From NCBI RefSeq assembly GCF_020885975.1, contig NZ_AP025183.1, positions 868,001 through 932,000 on the forward strand: DNA of 64,000 nucleotides, read 5' to 3'. Positions within the stretch are counted from its first letter, which is position 1. Every line of letters starts with the position of its first letter. The notes under the pieces are model-generated. The model was not told the DNA's origin. It was given only the letters and a program-made list of their open reading frames with translations, and made no database searches. Both the position numbers and the translations under genes were made by a program. This document shows, piece after piece, positions 10,230 through 17,322 of this stretch. This DNA is from Flavobacterium ammonificans. Its GTDB lineage: Bacteria; Bacteroidota; Bacteroidia; Flavobacteriales; Flavobacteriaceae.

Positions 10230-10592
10230 TTATTTAGGTAATTGCGACTTATATAATCCATTAATTAGTACAGTTACCTCTGTTATTTTTTCTCTAATTT
10301 CAATATATTTTTGTTCTTCTATGTACTCAAAATCAAATGATAAAATCAATTGGTTTAACAATTCTAAAGCTGATCCATATGCAATTTCAGTAAACCTTGC
10401 TTTGTCTTTCATAGAATTTCTTCCAGAACCTTCTGCCAAATTTGAAGCAACTGAAACGGAACATCTTCTCATTTGACTCGTTATGCCAAAAAGCTCGTCT
10501 TTTGGGAAAAGCTTTGTGATTTTATAAATTTCCAAAGCTAATTCTCTAGCTTTTTGCCAAGCAATAAGTTTTTCAAAACTAAATATTTTCAT
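10230..10592 (-). CDS. four-helix-bundle protein (23S rRNA intervening-sequence / bAvd family)
   Basis: This 120-residue protein begins MKIFSFEKLIAWQKARELA and contains the SQMRRCSVSVASNLAEGSGR segment typical of the four-helix-bundle family. The family was first named from genes inside 23S rRNA intervening sequences and is related to the Avd accessory protein of diversity-generating retroelements. Members pack as a pentamer with a basic surface and are thought to bind nucleic acid; no enzyme activity is known. The gene lies inside the efflux operon between the fusion protein and pump genes, in the same direction, and is flanked by imperfect inverted repeats. No reverse transcriptase is nearby. 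A second, divergent member sits at 53410. Confidence 0.9.
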   Translation of the reverse strand: MKIFSFEKLIAWQKARELALEIYKITKLFPKDELFGITSQMRRCSVSVASNLAEGSGRNSMKDKARFTEIAYGSALELLNQLILSFDFEYIEEQKYIEIREKITEVTVLINGLYKSQLPK

Positions 10593-10598
10593 TTGGGG

Positions 10599-10634
10599 GC
10601 TTTTAAACTTTTAAACAATTGAACTTTTAAACTA
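10599..10634. repeat. right inverted repeat of a four-helix-bundle cassette
   Basis: This is the partner of 10190-10226. The arm reaches exactly to the stop codon of the membrane fusion protein (10632-10634), so the cassette fills the whole junction between that gene and the pump. It contains the repeated motif TTTTAAAC three times. Confidence 0.55.
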
Positions 10635-11774
10635 AAAGTTCAATTTCATTCCTTCAGAAATAGTATTTACTCCCTCGATTACAATGATATCGTTAGCGGA
10701 TAAACCGCTTATTATTTCAGTTACATTATCAGATGACTTTCCTGTAGTTACCATTGCTTTTTTAGCAGTTGCGGTTTTACCATTACTATTAGATGCTACG
10801 AAAACAAATTGATTTCCTTTTCCATCTTCTTGAATAACATTTGATGGCACTACAATTGCATTTTTAACTGTGTAATCAATTACTTTTAGTTTCGCTACTT
10901 GGTTTGGGCGCAATAGATTTTCTGGGTTTGGGATACTCACTTCAATTCCGAAACTTCTGTTGTTTGGGTTGATGAAATTTCCTATTTGACGTACTTTTCC
11001 TTTGTAATTTTTATTTAATGAAGTTAAGAAAACATCCACTTGAGTACCTACTTTTAGTTTGCCAATGTAGCTTTCTGGAACCGAAGTAGAAACATACATA
11101 TTATTCAAGTTCACAATTCGCATTAAGCCTTGAGGACTTGCCGAAACAACTTGTCCTTTTTCAACAAAAACTTCATCAATTGTTCCTGAAAAAGGCGCGC
11201 GAATTTCTGTTTTAGACAACATTGCTTTAGCTTGAGCCACAGAACGTTGTAAACTTAACATTTGCGTTTGCGCTTGTAAATACTGAATTTCAGAACCGAT
11301 TTTTTGACTCCAAAGATTTTTTTGTCTTTCAAAGGTAGTTTTAGCCAATTGGTATTGTGTTTCTAAACTAGCAACTTGTTGGCTAGACCCACCATCATCC
11401 ACACGTGCTAAAAGTTGTCCTTTGCTAACACGTTGTCCTGCTTTTACATTGAGTGCTATTAAAGTTCCAGGCATTTCAGGTTGAATCAAAATATTCTCTT
11501 TAGTGTTCACACTACCTTGAATGTCCAAATAGTGATTGAACACAGTATCTTTCAATGTTAATACAGAAACTAAAGCTTCTTCTTTTCTTACATTTAGTGT
11601 AGCGAGTGCAGCATCAATTTTAGCTAAATCTGCTTGAATTACTACTTTTCTAGCTTGTAATTCTTTATTGTTTTTTGCAGCAATCAGTTGGTCAACAGTT
11701 TGATCATTTTGTTTATCACCACAAGAGACTATAAGCGATGTGGCTACCAGTAGAGGGAATATTAATTTTGTCAT
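10632..11774 (-). CDS. RND efflux periplasmic adaptor (membrane fusion protein), lipoprotein
   Basis: This adaptor links the inner-membrane pump to the outer-membrane channel. It has about 380 residues from MTKLIFPLLV. A lipobox (SLIVSC) places the lipid-modified cysteine at residue 18. A coiled-coil hairpin rich in Gln, Ala and Lys is followed by a lipoyl/barrel-sandwich domain (LVKAGQRVSKGQLLARVDD-like) and beta-barrel and membrane-proximal domains. An upstream methionine seven residues earlier is possible, but the chosen start gives a normal lipoprotein signal. It is the third gene of the tetR-led operon. Confidence 0.92.
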   Translation of the reverse strand: MTKLIFPLLVATSLIVSCGDKQNDQTVDQLIAAKNNKELQARKVVIQADLAKIDAALATLNVRKEEALVSVLTLKDTVFNHYLDIQGSVNTKENILIQPEMPGTLIALNVKAGQRVSKGQLLARVDDGGSSQQVASLETQYQLAKTTFERQKNLWSQKIGSEIQYLQAQTQMLSLQRSVAQAKAMLSKTEIRAPFSGTIDEVFVEKGQVVSASPQGLMRIVNLNNMYVSTSVPESYIGKLKVGTQVDVFLTSLNKNYKGKVRQIGNFINPNNRSFGIEVSIPNPENLLRPNQVAKLKVIDYTVKNAIVVPSNVIQEDGKGNQFVFVASNSNGKTATAKKAMVTTGKSSDNVTEIISGLSANDIIVIEGVNTISEGMKLNF

Positions 11775-11806
11775 TGGTGTTCTATTATATTTCATATTGT
11801 TAAGAT

Positions 11807-13153
11807 TTAGTTCTTGGTTATAATTTTTTCGAGACTTGCTTTTTTGTTGATTACGTCAAGCATAGCTTGTAAATAATTTTGTTGTGTAGCATATAATTGG
11901 CGCTGTGCTTCGCTCAAATCAAAGCTAGAAGACAAACCTTCTTTTAATTTGATTTGTTGTTTATTTTCAATTCGTTCAGCAAGAGTCAAGCTGCTTTTAG
12001 TAGTGTTCAATTGTTCTAAACTGTATTCGTAATCGCTTTTTGCTTTCTCAAATTGCAGTTTTAAACTTTGCTCTACTTGTGTCATTTGTGTTTTGGCTTG
12101 TTCTAAGGCAATTTTGGCTTGTTGTGTTCGAGCGCTTCTACCTAAACTACTAAAGATAGGGACGTTTAAACTTAATCCTACATTAGAAAAATTAAGCCAT
12201 CGCTGATTGTTAGTGAAAAATTGAAATTGGTTTCCGAAGGCATTGTATCCAAAATTATAAGCAGCAGCTAGAGAAGGGAGTGCGTTACTTTTTTCTAACA
12301 AAAGCAATAGTTTTTTACTTTGAACAAGATTCTCCTGAATTTTGAAATCAATCGAATTTTCAACTTGAAATGGAGTAGTGCTTAATTCAAAATTGATATT
12401 GTTTAAGGCAAGACTATTTAGATTTTCAGTTAGAATCAATTCTTTTTCTATAGTAATTCCAAGAATTAATTTCAACATATTGGTAGCAATAACCTTTTGT
12501 CTTTTGATGTTTTCTTGCGCACTTTTGATTGTAGTTAATGTAATCTGAAGTTGTTCTACATTTTCTTCTTCGATCAAACCATTTTTGAAAATTTGACTAG
12601 TCTCATTTAATGTTTTCTCCAAATTGGTTTTATTTTTTTCTAAAATAGCAATGCTTTCATTAGCCAATAAAACATTTCCATAAGCATTAACTACCATTTC
12701 GCGAATCTCTTGGTTGGTTTTGATTTTGGCATTTTCTGAGATTTGCAAATACACTTTAGCCGACTGAAGCCCTACAATATAGGAACCATTAAAAATTAAT
12801 TGGCTAACTGTTGCGTTTCCAATCATATTGTGTCGGGTTCCAAAAGCTACTTCTGCAAACTCTCCTGGTTGTCCTCCAAAAAATTCAGCAGGTATTAAAG
12901 ATCGTTGTAATTCAATGTTATTTTGGTATCCAAGTGACGCATTTATTTGAGGAAGCCCTATGGTAGTGGTTTCCCATTTTTTCTTTTTTGCGGCATCAAT
13001 GTCACGCGCAGCATTGATAGCGTTGTAATTGTTTTTTAGTGCATGCTCTATAGCTTCGTTTAAGCTAAAAGAATAGGATTCTTTTGTGAGATTAGTTTGT
13101 GCATGAATCACAAAGCTAATAGTTAAAAGGACAATTAATTGAATTTTCTTCAT
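11807..13153 (-). CDS. TolC-family outer-membrane efflux channel
   Basis: This 448-residue outer-membrane factor forms the exit duct of the efflux system. A Sec signal peptide (MKKIQLIVLLTISFVIHAQ) is followed by two repeats of long amphipathic helices rich in Ala, Gln, Glu and Leu, as in TolC. It lies between the tetR gene (7 bases upstream) and the adaptor (about 30 bases downstream). The four genes clearly form one transcription unit. Confidence 0.93.
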   Translation of the reverse strand: MKKIQLIVLLTISFVIHAQTNLTKESYSFSLNEAIEHALKNNYNAINAARDIDAAKKKKWETTTIGLPQINASLGYQNNIELQRSLIPAEFFGGQPGEFAEVAFGTRHNMIGNATVSQLIFNGSYIVGLQSAKVYLQISENAKIKTNQEIREMVVNAYGNVLLANESIAILEKNKTNLEKTLNETSQIFKNGLIEEENVEQLQITLTTIKSAQENIKRQKVIATNMLKLILGITIEKELILTENLNSLALNNINFELSTTPFQVENSIDFKIQENLVQSKKLLLLLEKSNALPSLAAAYNFGYNAFGNQFQFFTNNQRWLNFSNVGLSLNVPIFSSLGRSARTQQAKIALEQAKTQMTQVEQSLKLQFEKAKSDYEYSLEQLNTTKSSLTLAERIENKQQIKLKEGLSSSFDLSEAQRQLYATQQNYLQAMLDVINKKASLEKIITKN

Positions 13154-13160
13154 TGTATGA

Positions 13161-13757
13161 TTAAGATTGATTTGAATTTAAATAGTTGTTTAATTCTGAA
13201 ATTCCTTTTGTAGTAGCCATAGCTCTGATATGGTATTCTAAAGCTTCTAGTTCCAATTTTTTAGCTTCTTTTTCGGAGCTAATATTTTCATTAATGGTGA
13301 AAATAAGTGCATAATAAAAATAAACATAAGATTCTACATTAATATTATTTCGATATAGCCCTTCACTTATTCCTTTTTCAATGTTTTGTTTGAATAATGA
13401 ATTACATTCTAACTGCAATTTTTCAGTCAATTTTTCATGAATTTCAGGATAATGTTTTTTAAGTTGATAGGATGGAGATGTTTCTATAGAGACAAACATT
13501 TCTTTAATCATCTTAACGATTTCAAAATTTTCTTGTATGGCATTATAATTTTTAGCTACTATTTCATTTATAGTGGAATAAATGGTATTAGTCATAATGT
13601 AGGTAGACTCAGCAACTAGTATTTCTTTATTGCAAAAATATTTATAGATTGTTTTTTTTGAAATACACATTTCATTAGCAATGTCGTCCATAGTAACGCT
13701 TTTGAAACCAAGTTTCAAAAAGAGTTGGGTCGCTTTTGCAATAATTTTTTCTTTCAT
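13161..13757 (-). CDS. TetR-family transcriptional regulator of the efflux operon
   Basis: This 198-residue repressor has an N-terminal helix-turn-helix at about residues 21-49 (SVTMDDIANEMCISKKTIYKYF), the usual TetR pattern, followed by an all-helical ligand-binding domain. It is the first gene of the efflux operon and lies directly after a promoter that overlaps a palindrome (13787-13814). This arrangement suggests autoregulation and induction by a pump substrate. The ligand is unknown. Confidence 0.93.
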   Translation of the reverse strand: MKEKIIAKATQLFLKLGFKSVTMDDIANEMCISKKTIYKYFCNKEILVAESTYIMTNTIYSTINEIVAKNYNAIQENFEIVKMIKEMFVSIETSPSYQLKKHYPEIHEKLTEKLQLECNSLFKQNIEKGISEGLYRNNINVESYVYFYYALIFTINENISSEKEAKKLELEALEYHIRAMATTKGISELNNYLNSNQS

Positions 13758-13774
13758 GTTTATTTTAGGAGGTG

Positions 13775-13814
13775 CAAATATAAGGCGGAAACTTGGAATA
13801 CCAAAAAAGTTTCC
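13775..13814 (-). promoter_or_regulatory. efflux operon promoter with overlapping palindromic operator candidate
   Basis: On the minus strand there is a TTTG at 13805-13802, a 19-base spacer and TATATTTG at 13782-13775, a near-perfect Bacteroidota promoter. The -33 box lies inside a perfect inverted repeat, GGAAACTT (13787-13794) and AAGTTTCC (13807-13814), with 12 bases between arms. The size and position suit a TetR-family dimer that blocks RNA polymerase. TetR control is inferred from position. Confidence 0.65.
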
Positions 13815-13935
13815 ATTGTTTTTTCTGATAGTGTGATTGAGAAGTTGTATTTGTAAAATCTCGGGCTTTTTTGGCAGTAATTATTCCGATTCTAATTGTA
13901 TCTTTGGAGCTTTGTTAACCAGAATAAAAGTAGCT

Positions 13936-14910
13936 ATGCATTCTATTCAACAGTATCAAGAATTTGTTTTGGAGTTTCTAAATGCACAACAGCAGGAGCG
14001 GGAACCTAAAAATTTGTATGAGCCTATTCAATACATTTTAGGACTTGGCGGCAAAAAAATGCGTCCAGTACTTACTTTAATGAGTGCTGAAATTTTTGAT
14101 GCTGATTATGTAAAAGCACTACCAGCAGCTTTAGCAGTTGAGGTTTTCCATAATTTTTCTTTAGTTCACGATGATATTATGGACGACGCTCCTTTGCGAA
14201 GAGGGAACATAACAGTACATGAAAAATGGAATATCAATACTGGAATTCTTTCTGGGGATGCGATGTTAATTTTGGCCTACCAATATTTTGAGCAGTACGA
14301 ACCATTTATTTTTAGAGAATTAGCCAAGTTGTTTAGTAAAACAGCATTGGAAGTTTGCGAAGGGCAGCAATGGGATGTTGATTTTGAAACTCGTTCAGAT
14401 GTTACCATTCCAGAGTATTTAAAAATGATCGAATACAAAACCGCAGTTCTAGTGGCGGCAGCTATGAAAATGGGTGCTATTGTAGCAGAAACTTCGGCTG
14501 AAAATGGCGATTTAATTTATGATTTCGGACTGAACTTAGGTTTGGCTTTCCAATTACAAGATGATTATTTAGATGCTTTTGGTAATCCTGCTACTTTCGG
14601 AAAACAAATTGGTGGAGATATTATTGAGAATAAAAAAACCTATTTGTATTTAAAAGCAATTGAGTTTGCTTCTGCCGAAGAGAAAGCTAAATTATTACAA
14701 TTGTTTTCGGTATCACTAGAAGAAAATGCCACTAAAATAGAGGAAGTTAAAACTATTTTTAATGCTACTGGCGCTACTAAGGCTACACAACAAGCTATAC
14801 AAGATTATACATTAATGGCTTTTGCAACCTTAGATAAAATGAATGTTAGCTCAGAAAAGAAATCGATGTTGAGGTCTTTTGGGGAGAATTTAATGAATCG
14901 CAATGTCTAG
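13936..14910 (+). CDS. polyprenyl diphosphate synthase (trans-isoprenyl)
   Basis: This enzyme condenses isopentenyl diphosphate with an allylic diphosphate to build a polyprenyl chain, probably for menaquinone or lipid carriers. It has 324 residues from MHSIQQYQEF. The first aspartate-rich motif is DDIMD at residues 79-83, and the second is DDYLD at about 209-213. Basic residues GGKKMRP near 39-44 bind the isoprenyl diphosphate. A -7 box TATCTTTG lies at 13899-13906, so a longer in-frame start at 13837 is ruled out. The chain length made cannot be judged with confidence. The next gene overlaps its end by 8 bases. Confidence 0.92.
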   Translation: MHSIQQYQEFVLEFLNAQQQEREPKNLYEPIQYILGLGGKKMRPVLTLMSAEIFDADYVKALPAALAVEVFHNFSLVHDDIMDDAPLRRGNITVHEKWNINTGILSGDAMLILAYQYFEQYEPFIFRELAKLFSKTALEVCEGQQWDVDFETRSDVTIPEYLKMIEYKTAVLVAAAMKMGAIVAETSAENGDLIYDFGLNLGLAFQLQDDYLDAFGNPATFGKQIGGDIIENKKTYLYLKAIEFASAEEKAKLLQLFSVSLEENATKIEEVKTIFNATGATKATQQAIQDYTLMAFATLDKMNVSSEKKSMLRSFGENLMNRNV

Positions 14911-15262
14911 TTCTTTCGTCGCCCCATTAAATACGGATGTATTGCTTACCGAAGCTAGTAACGAAAATTTGTACTTCAACTTAATTGAGCAAATTAATAA
15001 AGATTTCAATTTAGCCAACGAATCCATTGATTTACCTCAGGACATTCAACCCGAAGAATTAAAGTCGGCTTTACACGAAAAAATCTATCGATTGATTCAG
15101 TATAAGTTCGCCGAATACTTGAACTTACTTTACATTGTTGATGTTCCAGAAGATCAAGTAAAGAAATTAGATGGATCTGATATTGCAGAATTATCCAAAC
15201 AGGTTGCTTTTTTAGTCTTAAAACGAGAATGGATGAAAGTCTGGTTTCGAAATAAATACTAA
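14903..15262 (+). CDS. conserved hypothetical protein coupled to polyprenyl synthase
   Basis: This 119-residue acidic, mostly helical protein has no signal peptide or membrane segment. I do not recognise a characterised family. It overlaps the polyprenyl synthase by 8 bases, so translation is probably coupled. The C-terminus is basic (KREWMKVWFRNKY). It ends one base before the stop of the convergent phosphatase gene, leaving no room for a terminator between them. Confidence 0.75.
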   Translation: MSSSFVAPLNTDVLLTEASNENLYFNLIEQINKDFNLANESIDLPQDIQPEELKSALHEKIYRLIQYKFAEYLNLLYIVDVPEDQVKKLDGSDIAELSKQVAFLVLKREWMKVWFRNKY

Positions 15263-15263
15263 G

Positions 15264-16598
15264 TTATTCTAATTCTGATTTTAAGATTGTTTTGTTCCAC
15301 AATTCAGCGCCGTCTTTATCAAATAAACTCATTTTCATTTGGCGGGTTTCTTTTTCGCCAGAAAAAGACAAAGTCCCAAAAACATGTTGCGCAAATAAGC
15401 TGCCAGGCACTCTATTAGTGTTAGGTTCTTTAGTTATTCTTTCAACGTTTCCATGCCCAGAGGTTAAAGGTGAAACAGTCCAATCGTACAATGGATAGGT
15501 GTTAGGTCTTTTTAAGGTGGACAATTCTGTAAAATGCCTGTCTCCAGAAATAAATACAACTCCTTTTATTTGGTTCGCCAAAATCTCGCTTAACAAAAAG
15601 TCTTTTTCAGATTTGTAGTTTTCATAGTTTTCAAAAACAGCTTCGGTATTTAAAACTTGTCCGCCAATAACTATAATTTTAAAACTCGCTTTTGAATAGG
15701 TTAAGGCGTCAATTAGCCATTGGATTTGTGCTGATCCAAGCATAGTTTTTTCTCCAGTTTGACGTTTGTTTGGCGATTTGAAAAAACGATTATCTAACAA
15801 AAAAAGTTCGGCATCACTCCAATTATAGCTGGAGAAAATGCCTTCTTTTTGCTCGGCATCCATCCCGTAAGATTTATTGGCCCAAAAATCTTTGAATGCT
15901 TGTTGGGTAGTGTATTTGTTGTAAAAACTACGATCACTATCATCTGGTCCAAAATCGTGGTCGTCCCAAATGGCTATATTTTGTGTGCTTGCAAGCAAAG
16001 GTTGCATTTCTTTTAATGCTCTTGAATGTGTGTAACGGTGATAAATTCCGGATTTACTATCCCAGTCCGCTTCTCGTAAATACACATTGTCTCCTCCCCA
16101 TAGCATTATGTCTGGATTTATTTTAGCAATGCTTTCAAAAATCGAATAGTTAGAACCATAAGGTTTTCCTGGTCTATCTAATGCTTCTTCACTAATATAA
16201 GAGCAACTTCCTAAAGCAATCGTAAAATCAGGCGCTTTTTCCCGCCATTGCCATAATTTTTTTGATGAAAATGAAGTGTCATAAGGCAACGCGATTTTTT
16301 GATTATTAATCAATAAATCGTAATGGTATTCTTTGCCTTGTTGCAATTGCGTTAGTACAATATGATTGGTAAAATAATTATTCTCTGATGATTTATACGT
16401 CTTCGAAGAAAAAACTTCTGCCGGTTTGTCTTTTGCATAATAATCTACACGAACAGAAGCTTCTTTTGTAGTTTGCGCCCAAATAACGGCTTCAGTCATT
16501 TCACAATAACCTACCATAGGACCGGACTGCAAAAGTGTTTTTTGAGAATATCCAAAGAAAGAGCAGCTAATTAAAAGGGAAAGAAAGATATTTTTCAT
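15264..16598 (-). CDS. PhoD-type alkaline phosphatase / phosphodiesterase, exported
   Basis: This is a metallophosphoesterase of the PhoD family, about 444 residues. A signal peptide (MKNIFLSLLISCSFFGYSQ) sends it to the periplasm or surface. Metal-binding motifs are in order: GSCSYI, WGGDNVY, IWDDHDFG and SGDRHFTEL. The longer in-frame start at 16739 is rejected because it would remove the signal peptide from the N-terminus and overlap the next gene. Such enzymes release phosphate from esters or diesters. No Pho-box was looked for with confidence. Confidence 0.88.
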   Translation of the reverse strand: MKNIFLSLLISCSFFGYSQKTLLQSGPMVGYCEMTEAVIWAQTTKEASVRVDYYAKDKPAEVFSSKTYKSSENNYFTNHIVLTQLQQGKEYHYDLLINNQKIALPYDTSFSSKKLWQWREKAPDFTIALGSCSYISEEALDRPGKPYGSNYSIFESIAKINPDIMLWGGDNVYLREADWDSKSGIYHRYTHSRALKEMQPLLASTQNIAIWDDHDFGPDDSDRSFYNKYTTQQAFKDFWANKSYGMDAEQKEGIFSSYNWSDAELFLLDNRFFKSPNKRQTGEKTMLGSAQIQWLIDALTYSKASFKIIVIGGQVLNTEAVFENYENYKSEKDFLLSEILANQIKGVVFISGDRHFTELSTLKRPNTYPLYDWTVSPLTSGHGNVERITKEPNTNRVPGSLFAQHVFGTLSFSGEKETRQMKMSLFDKDGAELWNKTILKSELE

Positions 16599-16653
16599 AA
16601 TGTATTTATTGAGTGCTAAAGTAGTATTTACGGGATAAAAAAAGGTAATTAAT

Positions 16654-17202
16654 TTAAAAATAAAAACGAATAAATGGCATAAGCGCATCGCTGTATGTAC
16701 TTTCATTTTTGTCAAATAATAAGTTGTATCGAGCTCCAAGGGTTACATTTCCATTGCGATATCCAGCTCCAACATACAGACCAGTATTCCAATATTTTCT
16801 TGACACTTGATTTGAAATAAATGATGATGTTGTATTGACTCTAATTTGTTCCAGCTCAAGAGAAAGTTGAATTTTTTCAATTGGATTAAATAAACTAATT
16901 GCACTCACGCCATAAATAGAAGAACTGTATTGATTCTTTAGTCGGGTATAACTTCCAATTAGCCCAGAACCAACACTTATATAACGGTTTAAAGGATAAA
17001 TTGCGCTTGGAGCAATAGCTATTTCCGTGTAACCTGATCCTAAATTCAATCCAAAACCACCGCCAAACTGGACTTTTTCCCAGAACATAGTAGGAGTTTT
17101 ATTCGCAATCGTTTGCGAGTAGCCATTATCAAATCCGATTAAAACAAACAAAATTACAATTGAATTTAATTTGATAACCTGGTTAAAATTAATTTTGCGC
17201 AT
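16654..17202 (-). CDS. small outer-membrane beta-barrel protein
   Basis: This 182-residue protein starts at MRKINFNQVI; a start eight residues earlier at 17226 is possible. It has a signal peptide ending near GYSQ, then repeated amphipathic strands rich in Gly, Tyr, Ser and Asn, and ends IRFYF, a C-terminal aromatic as in outer-membrane barrels. It resembles small OmpW/PorT-like barrels, but I cannot name the family. It is expressed in the same direction as the phosphatase, 55 bases upstream of it. Confidence 0.75.
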   Translation of the reverse strand: MRKINFNQVIKLNSIVILFVLIGFDNGYSQTIANKTPTMFWEKVQFGGGFGLNLGSGYTEIAIAPSAIYPLNRYISVGSGLIGSYTRLKNQYSSSIYGVSAISLFNPIEKIQLSLELEQIRVNTTSSFISNQVSRKYWNTGLYVGAGYRNGNVTLGARYNLLFDKNESTYSDALMPFIRFYF

Positions 17203-17322
17203 AATTTTTTTCGGTATTTTTAACAAAATTTAACGTAAAAGTAGATAAATAATAGGATTAAATAGATTGGTTTATTGTACTTTTGTCAACAAATTAAACA
17301 AAAAGCATATTAATCAATAATT

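Noticed and set aside
15263-15263. Missing terminator between the orphan gene and the PhoD-type phosphatase as a sign of overlap regulation
   Set aside because: A one-base gap between convergent genes is common and no antisense function can be shown.
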